From Croceicoccus bisphenolivorans (GTDB taxonomy: Bacteria; Pseudomonadota; Alphaproteobacteria; Sphingomonadales; Sphingomonadaceae): a stretch of DNA of 64,000 bases. The stretch covers positions 62,001 to 126,000 of the forward strand of contig NZ_LRSE01000001.1 in assembly GCF_001634625.1 (NCBI RefSeq), written 5' to 3'. Below the pieces are notes generated by a model, which did not search any database, was not told the origin of the DNA, and saw only the letters and a list, made by a program, of their open reading frames with translations. Positions 42,851 through 49,880 of this stretch are shown here, one piece after another. Made by a program: the position numbers and the translations under genes. The stretch's first letter is position 1. Every line of letters starts with the position of its first letter.

Positions 42851-43927
42851 TCAGAACCAGAAGCGCAGCCCCGCCAGCCATGTGAAACGGGAGGGATCTT
42901 CACCTTCGTCGCGGGCATAGTCGGCACTGCCCCCAACCTTGCGTTCCCACGAAAACCCGACATAGGGCGCGAAATTACGCTGGATCTCGTAACGAAGGCG
43001 TCCGGAAAGCTCGAACGAATCGAGCCCGCCGCCGATGCCCAATTCCGGCACGTCCTGAAGCGCGAAATCGACTTCGGCTTCCGGTTCGAAGACCAGTCGC
43101 TGCGTTAAGCGCATGTCGTGCATGGCCGTTCCGCGAAAGTGAACGTCGCCCTTTTCCGATACGAAGGCCTGCGCCTCCACCTCGATCCAATAGGGGGCCA
43201 GTCCCTGAACGCCGACCAGGGCATAAGTACGTTCGGGGTCGGGCCGGAAATCGTGCCGCGCACCCAGTTGCAGGTTGAACCAAGGGTTGATCGCATGGCG
43301 CCAATAGGCGTCGATCTCGATATCCTCTGGCTTTTCGCCAAACGCGCCTTCGCCGGAAAAGGCGAGAACAGCCCTGTCGATATCGCCACCGTACCACGCT
43401 TCCCCGTCGAAAACGTAGCCGTCGGCACCCTCGCCCGCGCGATATTCCAGCGTGTCGAGACCGGCAAAGAAACCGGTAAAAGCCATGCCCTTGAGCAGAT
43501 CGACGCGGGATTGCGCCATGACGTCGGGGCCGAAAACCGCATCGGCGGCATGGTCTGTGGGTACGGGCGGCGGCGGAGCATCGCCCGGCTGGTCGGACAC
43601 CTGCGGCGCCTGCGCGCCGTGGTGCATCGAATGGTCCATCTGACCATGGTCCATTGTTGAATGGTCCATTTCTTCCATGCCGCCCGCATCAGGCTGCATA
43701 TCCATCATGGAATGATCCATCATGGAGTGATCCATCTGGCCATGGTCCATTGCACCGTGATCCATCTGGCCATGATCCATATCGTCCCCGGCCACGGGTA
43801 CGGTCTCATCCGCCGTATCGCCCTCGTGATGGCCCATCTGAGAATGGTCCATCCCGTCATGATCATGCGCGATGGCGGGAACGGAAAAGGCGGTTGCCGC
43901 GACGGCAGTCAGGAAAAGGCGGCGCAT
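42851..43927 (-). CDS. copB: Copper resistance protein B with His/Met-rich repeats
   Basis: A 358-residue outer-membrane protein of the CopB family. Signal peptide MRRLFLTAVAATAFSVPAIA, then residues 21-104 form a copper-binding tract with nine MDH[SG][QAMT] units. The barrel domain begins near PVPTDHAADAVFGPDVM, with conserved EDIEIDAYWRHAINPWF and the C-terminus GEDPSRFTWLAGLRFWF. CopB probably sequesters or exports copper at the outer membrane with CopA. The ATG at 43927 overlaps the copA stop (ATGA). The repeats encode a run of ATGGACCAT-like units on the minus strand. Confidence 0.94.
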   Translation of the reverse strand: MRRLFLTAVAATAFSVPAIAHDHDGMDHSQMGHHEGDTADETVPVAGDDMDHGQMDHGAMDHGQMDHSMMDHSMMDMQPDAGGMEEMDHSTMDHGQMDHSMHHGAQAPQVSDQPGDAPPPPVPTDHAADAVFGPDVMAQSRVDLLKGMAFTGFFAGLDTLEYRAGEGADGYVFDGEAWYGGDIDRAVLAFSGEGAFGEKPEDIEIDAYWRHAINPWFNLQLGARHDFRPDPERTYALVGVQGLAPYWIEVEAQAFVSEKGDVHFRGTAMHDMRLTQRLVFEPEAEVDFALQDVPELGIGGGLDSFELSGRLRYEIQRNFAPYVGFSWERKVGGSADYARDEGEDPSRFTWLAGLRFWF

Positions 43928-45678
43928 CAGGCTTCTCCCTCTTCGCGGACAGTGACGACGCGCATCATCCCCGAATGCATGTGCAGCAGCATGTGGCAGT
44001 GAAACGCCCAGTCGCCCACCGCGTCCGCCGTCAGGTCGAACGAAGCCTTGCCGCCCGGCAGGACGTTCACCGTATGCTTGCGCACCCGATCGCCCGGATC
44101 GCCGGAAACCAGTTCGAAGAAATGGCCGTGCAGGTGGATGGGATGCGGCATCATCGTATCGTTGATCAGGTTCACGCGTACACGCTCGTCAAGGCGGAAC
44201 GGAATCGGCTCCGGCCCCTCGCTGAAATCAACACCGTCCAGCGACCACATGTAGCGTTCCATGTTCGCGGTAAGGTGTATGTCGACCTGCCGGCTGGGCA
44301 CGCGGGTGTCCGGGTTCGGCTCGGCAGAACGCAGATCGGCATAAGTCAGCACGCGGTGATCGACATTTTCCAGCCCGGTCGGCTTGTCGGCCAGCCGGTC
44401 GACCGGCATCGGCGACAGCGAGGCGACGCCCGGCCCCATCTTCACGCCCGGCGCCACGGAAGGGTCGCGCATCGACATGTCGGAATGGTCCATCGAACCG
44501 GAGTCCGGCGCACTGAGATCGAGCGTGTCGCCCATGTCCATCGAAGACATGTCCATGCCCATGTCGCGCATCGTCAGCAGCGGGCGTTCGCGGATCGCGG
44601 GGATCGGCGCGATCATGCCCATCTGCGTGGCCAGCGTCGCGCGGGCCTGCCCGCTGCGGTCGATCGCCTCTGCAATCACGCCATAGGCCTGCTGCTCGCC
44701 GGGCGTCACGATGAAGTCGTAGGTTTCGGCAATCGCAATCTGGACCTCGTCGGTCTCCACCGGTTGCACCGCCAGCCCGTCCGCCGCAACGACCGTCAGG
44801 GGAAGTCCGGGAATGCGGAAATTGAAGTTCGTCATCGACGACGCATTGATGACGCGCAGTTTCACCCGCTCGCCCGCCTTGAACAAGCCGGTCCAGTTTT
44901 CCGCACTGGAATGCCCGTTGATCATGAAGGAGTAAGTATCGCCGGTCACGTCCGAGATGTCGGTCGGGTCCATGCGCATCTTCGCCCATTCCAGCCGTTC
45001 CGACAGGTTCTGCCCACCGCCTGCCAGCAATTCGGCGATTGTCTGCCGCTGCTGGTTAAAATAGCCGCCCATGATCTTCAGCCGCCGAAGCTGTTCGTGC
45101 GGATGCATCGTGCTGAAGTCCGACAGGACGAGCACGTGTTCCCGATCGTAACTGTCATCCCCGCCCGCCGGATCGATGACGATGGGGCCATACAGGCCCA
45201 TCGCCTCCTGCATGCCGGAATGGCTGTGGTACCAGTATGTGCCCGCCTGGATCAGCGGAAATTCGTAGACGAATGTCGTGCCCGCATCGATGCCGGGGAA
45301 ACTGACCCCCGGCACCCCGTCCATATCGAACGGCACAAGAAGCCCGTGCCAGTGGATAGAGGACTGTTCGCGCAAATTGTTGGTGACCGACAGCCGGACC
45401 TTCTCGCCCTCCCGCATGCGGATCAATGGTGCGGGAAGCGTGCCGTTGACCGTAACGGCATGGCCAGATCGACCATCGACGGAAAAATGGCTGTCCCCGA
45501 TGGTAAGGGCGATGTCGTTGCCGGAAAGCACGCCGGGAACGGGATTGCCCGCAGGCGTCATGCCCTGCGTGCCGCTGCGGGCCCATGCGGGGAAGAAAGC
45601 GCTGCTGCCAAATGCGGCGGCCAATGCACCGGAACTTGCGATGAAACGGCGGCGGTCGAGCGAAACTGGGCTTGTCAT
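43927..45678 (-). CDS. copA: Copper resistance multicopper oxidase CopA
   Basis: A 583-residue periplasmic multicopper oxidase that oxidises Cu(I) and binds copper. Tat signal DRRRFIASSGALAAAFG. Copper ligands: H109/H111 in SIHWHG, H151/H153 in YWYHSHSG, H512/H515/H517 in HPIHLHGHF, and H560/C561/H562 with H566 and M571 in HCHMLLHMHSGMM, giving complete T1, T2 and T3 sites. Between the cupredoxin domains is a Met-rich stretch (MRDMGMDMSSMDMGD, MDHSDMSMRD). The ATG at 45678 is fixed by the Tat motif 8 residues later. It is first gene of copA-copB(-copB2), and its start lies only about 9 bases after the proposed ECF -10 element. Confidence 0.96.
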   Translation of the reverse strand: MTSPVSLDRRRFIASSGALAAAFGSSAFFPAWARSGTQGMTPAGNPVPGVLSGNDIALTIGDSHFSVDGRSGHAVTVNGTLPAPLIRMREGEKVRLSVTNNLREQSSIHWHGLLVPFDMDGVPGVSFPGIDAGTTFVYEFPLIQAGTYWYHSHSGMQEAMGLYGPIVIDPAGGDDSYDREHVLVLSDFSTMHPHEQLRRLKIMGGYFNQQRQTIAELLAGGGQNLSERLEWAKMRMDPTDISDVTGDTYSFMINGHSSAENWTGLFKAGERVKLRVINASSMTNFNFRIPGLPLTVVAADGLAVQPVETDEVQIAIAETYDFIVTPGEQQAYGVIAEAIDRSGQARATLATQMGMIAPIPAIRERPLLTMRDMGMDMSSMDMGDTLDLSAPDSGSMDHSDMSMRDPSVAPGVKMGPGVASLSPMPVDRLADKPTGLENVDHRVLTYADLRSAEPNPDTRVPSRQVDIHLTANMERYMWSLDGVDFSEGPEPIPFRLDERVRVNLINDTMMPHPIHLHGHFFELVSGDPGDRVRKHTVNVLPGGKASFDLTADAVGDWAFHCHMLLHMHSGMMRVVTVREEGEA

Positions 45679-45686
45679 GCCACCCT

Positions 45687-45712
45687 ATACGGCGGCGGTG
45701 ACACTATCCCTC
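45687..45712 (-). promoter_or_regulatory. Proposed ECF-type promoter of copA
   Basis: On the minus strand, GAGGGA (45712-45707), 15 bases, then CGTAT (45691-45687). The same GAGGGA-N15-CGTAT sequence stands before the regulatory operon and before copC. Spacing fits an ECF -35/-10 pair. The predicted transcription start would be only a few bases before the copA ATG at 45678, i.e. nearly leaderless. Confidence 0.65.
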
Positions 45713-45722
45713 GCCCCAATGA

Positions 45723-46298
45723 TCAATCAGACGAATTTTCTGCGAGAATTTCCGTAAGCTTCTGGCGCGCCCGATAAATCCGTGTCTCCACCGCCTTGCG
45801 ACTGATGCCCAGCACCGCGCCCGCCTCGATCTGGTCCATCCCTTCCAGCGTGCAGAGCACCAACGGTTCGCGCAGGTTTGCCGGCAAGGCGGCAAGCGCA
45901 CTGCGGATGCGATCGACATGCTGCGCGGAACCCAGCGCGCTTTCCGGGTCCGGTGCATCGTCGGATACCGACAGGGCATCGTCCAGCGGCATGGCAAACG
46001 TGAAGAAGCGGCGCACGGCACGCCTGCGCGCCCAATCGCGGCACTTGTTCACCGCGATCGCCAGCAACCATGTGCGAAAAGGCCGTGCCGGATCATACCG
46101 GCGCAATGCCGCAAAGGCGGAAACGAAGCATTCCTGCGTTATGTCCAGTGCCTCGTCATCGTCGCGGACCTGCCCGCGGGCATAGCGGAACACCGATGCG
46201 CGGTGTCGGTCCATCAGCCATGTAAACCCTGCCTGCCGCCCGTTCAGGGCAGCGGCAACGGCCTGGCTGTCATCGACGAAGTCGGTTGCCCCCGCCAC
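45723..46298 (-). CDS. ECF sigma factor, CnrH-like
   Basis: A 191-residue group IV (ECF) sigma factor, the same length as CnrH. Region 2 spans about residues 28-95 (FTWLMDRHRASVFRYARGQV; DITQECFVSAFAALRRYD; FRTWLLAIAVNKCRDW), and region 4 the last ~55 residues (LPANLREPLVLCTLEGMDQI; AVLGISRKAVETRIYRARQK). I chose GTG 46298, 7 bases after the sensor gene stop; the open frame further upstream lies within that gene. It is third in the operon Y-X-H and lies just upstream of copA. It would direct RNA polymerase to the GAGGGA-N15-CGTAT promoters when the anti-sigma is released. Confidence 0.88.
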   Translation of the reverse strand: MAGATDFVDDSQAVAAALNGRQAGFTWLMDRHRASVFRYARGQVRDDDEALDITQECFVSAFAALRRYDPARPFRTWLLAIAVNKCRDWARRRAVRRFFTFAMPLDDALSVSDDAPDPESALGSAQHVDRIRSALAALPANLREPLVLCTLEGMDQIEAGAVLGISRKAVETRIYRARQKLTEILAENSSD

Positions 46299-46305
46299 GG
46301 CGAAA

Positions 46306-46749
46306 CTAGTCTTGCGGCGTCTGGGTAAGTGCCTCGGCAACGGCCTTGTCGAAGACTGCAGCCTGATCGGGGCGAAGCACGGCACGCATCGCGAAAACGT
46401 GGCTCAGCGTCGCTTTCTGAAGCTGCCCCATTGCCATGTGCGACCGGTCGACCGCGCGTTCGACCGCGGGGCCATATTCGTGCTCGTTCGCCACGGCCTC
46501 GGCAAGATCGCGGTTCGCGCCTTCCAGCTCCGCCTCCAGCGCCTCTCGCTTCTGGGCAAATCCGGTTTCGAGGGCGTGGATCTTCGCCTCCTGCCCTGCA
46601 TCCAGATCAAGCTGTTCGTGCATGATGGCGTGAAGCCTGCCGCCGCTGTCGGCATGGCCGACCGGCAGGATGCGCCCGATCCACAATGCGGCAAAGGCGG
46701 CCAGCACGGCGACGACTGCGACCAGCAGGTAGCGGGTAAAATTGCGCAT
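46306..46749 (-). CDS. CnrX-like periplasmic metal sensor
   Basis: A 147-residue membrane-anchored periplasmic sensor. Residues 8-24 form the N-terminal anchor and the rest an all-helical four-helix hook as in CnrX/CpxP. Compared, from memory, with CnrX of Cupriavidus metallidurans, the Ni/Co ligands H42, H46, E63, H119 and M123 correspond to H40, H44 (LHAIMHE), E61 (ALETGFAQ), H117 and M121 (SHVFAMRA): all five present with identical spacing. Blocks such as LQKATLSHVFAMRA and FAQKREALEAEL align closely. ATG 46749 overlaps the upstream gene stop (ATGA). It would bind metal in the periplasm and relieve the anti-sigma. Confidence 0.87.
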   Translation of the reverse strand: MRNFTRYLLVAVVAVLAAFAALWIGRILPVGHADSGGRLHAIMHEQLDLDAGQEAKIHALETGFAQKREALEAELEGANRDLAEAVANEHEYGPAVERAVDRSHMAMGQLQKATLSHVFAMRAVLRPDQAAVFDKAVAEALTQTPQD

Positions 46750-47006
46750 CAATCGTTCAGCAGGTGAGAGGGGGCCGAAGCGGGCATTGCCAGCAGCGGT
46801 TCCGCCTGTGCCGGCGATCCGCCGCCGATGCCCAGCGCAAGGCCGACCGAACCGGCAAGGCATACGGCCAGCACCAGCCCGCGCCGAGAAAGATCGCGTT
46901 CGCGACGGGCGGCAAGTCCGTCCATCACGGCGCTGTCTATGCCGGCAAGCCGGGCCGGCACCTGCTCTTCGTGCAGGGAAACGAGCATGGCATCGAGGTC
47001 ATGCAT
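46749..47006 (-). CDS. Small membrane protein, CnrY-like anti-sigma candidate
   Basis: An 85-residue protein with a soluble cytoplasmic N-terminus (residues 1-42, MHDLDAMLVSLHEEQVPARL then ending in the basic RRERDLSRR), one transmembrane helix at about 43-61 and a short periplasmic tail. Size, topology and first position in the Y-X-H operon are those of CnrY, the anti-sigma that holds CnrH at the membrane. Sequence likeness alone is too weak to prove it. ATG 47006 is chosen because it starts the charged N-domain; the longer open frame to 47060 would cover the leader after the proposed promoter. Confidence 0.72.
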   Translation of the reverse strand: MHDLDAMLVSLHEEQVPARLAGIDSAVMDGLAARRERDLSRRGLVLAVCLAGSVGLALGIGGGSPAQAEPLLAMPASAPSHLLND

Positions 47007-47064
47007 GGAGAGGGGTCCTTTCAACAATGCCCCCGGCTTTGAAATCACCGGCGGCAACACCCTT

Positions 47065-47090
47065 ATACGCGGATTGGCGGCATTTCCCTC
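47065..47090 (-). promoter_or_regulatory. Proposed ECF-type promoter of the Y-X-H regulatory operon
   Basis: Minus strand GAGGGA (47090-47085), 15 bases, CGTAT (47069-47065), with CCG just before CGTAT. It gives a leader of about 50 bases to the ATG at 47006. A matching element faces the other way 37 bases further on. Confidence 0.68.
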
Positions 47091-47126
47091 ATTTCGTGCG
47101 ATCCACTACAAATCTGCGTCGGGTTC

Positions 47127-47152
47127 GAGGGATCGGGCGATCAGCCGCGTAT
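47127..47152 (+). promoter_or_regulatory. Proposed ECF-type promoter of copCD
   Basis: Plus strand GAGGGA (47127-47132), 15 bases, CGTAT (47148-47152), again preceded by CCG. It lies 73 bases before the copC ATG and mirrors the divergent element at 47065-47090. Confidence 0.68.
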
Positions 47153-47225
47153 CCCCTTGCAGTGCCGGTTGCCATGCGCCGTTCGCGACGCTGGCGATTG
47201 CCTGCCCCCTCGCAAAGGAATTACG

Positions 47226-47600
47226 ATGAAAGCCCTTCTCGCCCCCCTCGCCCTGATTGCCGCTCTGGCTCTTCCCGGCACCGCGATTGCCCACCCGAAG
47301 CTGGTGTCGGCAAGTCCGGCCGCGGAAGCTGCCGTCGCAAAGCCGACGAAGCTGACGCTGACTTTCTCCGAAGAACTCGTCGCGCCGCTTTCCGGTGTCG
47401 AGCTGACGATGACCGGCATGCCCGGCATGGCCAACCACAAGCCGATGGCGGTGAAGGGCTTCCAGACGAAGATCACCGGCAAGACGATGACGATCGTGCT
47501 GCCCCGCGCGCTGCCCGCCGGCACTTATGCCGTAAAGTGGCACGTTGTCGCCGCCGACCAACACCGCATCGAAGGCGGCTACAACTTCAAGGTAAACTGA
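47226..47600 (+). CDS. copC: Copper resistance protein CopC
   Basis: A 124-residue periplasmic copper carrier. The signal peptide ends at ...GTAIA, giving a mature N-terminus HPKLVSASPAAEAAV; the N-terminal His and the conserved DQHRIEGGYNFKV at the C-terminus are the Cu(II) ligands of CopC. The middle MTMTGMPGMANHKPM supplies Met residues. ATG 47226 follows AAAGGAATT. It is the first gene of copCD and is divergent from the CnrYXH-like operon. Confidence 0.95.
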   Translation: MKALLAPLALIAALALPGTAIAHPKLVSASPAAEAAVAKPTKLTLTFSEELVAPLSGVELTMTGMPGMANHKPMAVKGFQTKITGKTMTIVLPRALPAGTYAVKWHVVAADQHRIEGGYNFKVN

Positions 47601-47624
47601 CGAACGGCAGGGGAGCCTTCCGCG

Positions 47625-48479
47625 ATGATCGACGCAACGGTGGTTTTCGCGCGTTTCGCGCTGTTCGCGCTGACGCTCGGTCTGGCCGGGGTTCCCCTTT
47701 ACCTGCGCATCAATGGTGTGACGCGCGCCACCGGCGTACAGCGGCTTGCGCTGGGCGTGTGCGCGGTGCTGGTGTTCTGTGCCGCAATTTGGTGGGCGGC
47801 CGCCGCTATCGCCGCGATGGCGGCGATGTCGCTTGGCGATCTGGATACAGCCACGTTCCGCGCGGTGCTGGATGCGACGCCGCTCGGCCCCGTACTCAAG
47901 GTCAGGCTCGCCGCCGCGCTGGCCATGGTGCTGGCACTGGCCCTTTTTCCCCGCAACATCCTCCTCGCCCTGCTGGGCACCATCGTGCTGGCCGCTGGCG
48001 CGTGGACCGGACATGCCGGTGCCACCGAAGGCGTGACCGGCACGGTGCACCGCGTGTCCGACATGCTCCACCTGATCGGCGCGGCCGTGTGGTTCGGGGC
48101 GTTGGCGATATTTATCGCATCGATATCCGGCAGTAGCGACAGGCGCGATCTGTCCCACCGGCTCGAACGGTTTGCGCGAACGGGCACCATCGTCGTCACG
48201 GTGCTGGCACTAACCGGCGCTGCGAACGCATGGATCATCGCGGCACCCGGCTGGAGCGCGAGCAGCACATGGTCGCTGCTGCTCGCCGCCAAGGTCGGCC
48301 TGTTTTTCGCGATGCTCGCTCTCGCCGGTCTCAACCGGTGGAAGCTCACCCCCGCGCTGAAATCCGGCCGCCCGACAGCGGAACGCAACCTGCGCCTGTC
48401 GCTCTCGCTCGAAGCGGGTTGCGCAATCGCCATCGTGGCACTTGTCGCGATCCTCGGCCTCGGCAATCCCGCAGGCTAG
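47625..48479 (+). CDS. copD: Copper resistance protein CopD
   Basis: A 284-residue inner-membrane protein of the CopD family with about eight helices, thought to carry copper from CopC into the cytoplasm or toward an inner-membrane site. Conserved elements include GHAGATEGVTGTVHRVSDMLHLIG (its parts TGHAGATEG and DMLHLIGAAVWFGAL) with the histidines of the metal path, and AAKVGLFFAMLALAGLNRWKL. ATG 47625, 24 bases after copC. Ends 24 bases before the convergent thiolase stop. Confidence 0.93.
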   Translation: MIDATVVFARFALFALTLGLAGVPLYLRINGVTRATGVQRLALGVCAVLVFCAAIWWAAAAIAAMAAMSLGDLDTATFRAVLDATPLGPVLKVRLAAALAMVLALALFPRNILLALLGTIVLAAGAWTGHAGATEGVTGTVHRVSDMLHLIGAAVWFGALAIFIASISGSSDRRDLSHRLERFARTGTIVVTVLALTGAANAWIIAAPGWSASSTWSLLLAAKVGLFFAMLALAGLNRWKLTPALKSGRPTAERNLRLSLSLEAGCAIAIVALVAILGLGNPAG

Positions 48480-48503
48480 TCGCCACGCGACGGTCGAGAC
48501 AGG

Positions 48504-49697
48504 TCAGACGAGTTCCAGAGCCACGGCAGTGGCCTCACCGCCACCGATGCACAGGCTGGCAACACCGCGCTTCAAACCGCGCGTTTCCAGCGCATTGAGC
48601 AAAGTGACCATGATCCGCGCGCCGGATGCACCGATGGGATGGCCCAGCGCGGTCGCGCCGCCGTTCACGTTCAGCTTGTCGGCCGGAATGTCCAGATCGC
48701 GCGCTGCGATCATGGCGACAACGGCGAAAGCCTCGTTCACTTCGAACAGATCCACGTCCTCAACGCTCCAGCCCGCCTTTTCCAGCGCCTTGCGCATCGC
48801 GGGAACGGGTGCGCTGGTGAACTTCGACGGTTCCTGCGCATGGGCGGCGGTGGCCACTACACGGGCGACGACCGGCAGGCCGAGCTTTTCTGCCACGCTG
48901 GCGCGGGTCATCACAAGAGCAGCCGCACCGTCGGAAATCGAGGAGGCATTGGCCGCCGTGACGGTGCCGTCCTTCACGAATGCGGGCTTGAGCGACGGGA
49001 TCTTGTCGGGCCGTGCCTTGCCCGGCTGTTCGTCGGTATCGACCACGGTTTCGCCGCCGCGGCCCTTTACCGTCACCGGCTCGATCTCCCGCACGAAAGC
49101 GCCGCTGGCGATCGCCTCGTTCGCGCGCGCAAGCGAGCGCAGGGCATATTCGTCCTGCTCCTCGCGCGTGAACTGGTAATCGCGCACCGCGTCCTCTGCG
49201 AAAACGCCCATCGCCTTGCCGGGTTCATAGGCGTCTTCCAACCCGTCCATCATCATCGTGTCGATGATCCGGTCATGCCCGATGCGTGCGCCGGAACGAT
49301 GTTTGGGCAAGGCATAGGGCGCATTGGTCATGCTCTCCATCCCTCCCGCGATGGCAACGTCGATCGAACCTGCGGCCAGCGCGTCATGCGCCATGATCGC
49401 GGCCTGCATGCCCGAACCGCACATCTTGTTGACGGTCGTCGCCTCGACAGAAAGCGGCAACCCCGCAGCCAGCGCCGACTGGCGCGCAGGCGCCTGCCCC
49501 AATCCGGCAGGAAGCACGCAGCCCATGTAGATCCGTTCCACGGCATCGCCATCGACCCGGGCGCGCGAAACGGCAGCTTTCACCGCCACGGCACCAAGGT
49601 CGGTCGCCTTCGTGCCAGCGAATGCACCCTGAAACCCGCCCATTGGGGTACGGGCATAACCGGCGATGACAACCGGATCGGTAACTGTCCCACTCAT
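48504..49697 (-). CDS. Acetyl-CoA C-acetyltransferase (thiolase)
   Basis: A 397-residue thiolase for condensing or cleaving acetoacetyl-CoA. The nucleophilic cysteine is in NKMCGSGMQA, the second active-site group is NGGATALGHPIGASGARI with His, and CIGGGEATAVALEL holds the acid/base cysteine. ATG 49697 has AAGGAG upstream. Two palindromes lie in its promoter region (49725-49738 and 49760-49777), suggesting a repressor of the TetR/MarR kind for fatty-acid or ketone-body genes. It is convergent with copD. Biosynthetic (PhaA) or degradative role cannot be decided here. Confidence 0.94.
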   Translation of the reverse strand: MSGTVTDPVVIAGYARTPMGGFQGAFAGTKATDLGAVAVKAAVSRARVDGDAVERIYMGCVLPAGLGQAPARQSALAAGLPLSVEATTVNKMCGSGMQAAIMAHDALAAGSIDVAIAGGMESMTNAPYALPKHRSGARIGHDRIIDTMMMDGLEDAYEPGKAMGVFAEDAVRDYQFTREEQDEYALRSLARANEAIASGAFVREIEPVTVKGRGGETVVDTDEQPGKARPDKIPSLKPAFVKDGTVTAANASSISDGAAALVMTRASVAEKLGLPVVARVVATAAHAQEPSKFTSAPVPAMRKALEKAGWSVEDVDLFEVNEAFAVVAMIAARDLDIPADKLNVNGGATALGHPIGASGARIMVTLLNALETRGLKRGVASLCIGGGEATAVALELV

Positions 49698-49724
49698 GCT
49701 GCCAGCTCCTTGAGGCAATCAGAA

Positions 49725-49738
49725 TAGCGCATGCGCTA
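49725..49738. promoter_or_regulatory. Palindrome TAGCGCATGCGCTA near the thiolase start
   Basis: A perfect 14-bp palindrome about 28-41 bases upstream of the thiolase ATG. It could be a repressor site or hairpin in the leader. Confidence 0.45.
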
Positions 49739-49759
49739 CGTTGCATGCACTCGAACTAT

Positions 49760-49777
49760 ATATACTCATGAGTATAT
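49760..49777. promoter_or_regulatory. Perfect 18-bp palindrome upstream of thiolase
   Basis: ATATACTCATGAGTATAT reads the same on both strands. It lies 63-80 bases before the thiolase start and about 100 bases before the GT2 gene on the other strand. Such a symmetrical site in a promoter region is typical of a dimeric repressor (TetR or MarR family). Confidence 0.6.
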
Positions 49778-49880
49778 GACTGCCCCACGGGTTTCCTGTC
49801 AATCCTCTGCAGCCGCACCGATGCGACTGATTACAATCGTGGTTAGCCATTTCTTAAGGCAATTGGACGATGACCCACTG

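Noticed and set aside
43654-45777. 707-residue plus-strand open frame across copB, copA and the sigma gene
   Set aside because: It runs antisense through CopA, whose copper ligands are complete on the minus strand, and is full of Arg/His typical of shadow frames.
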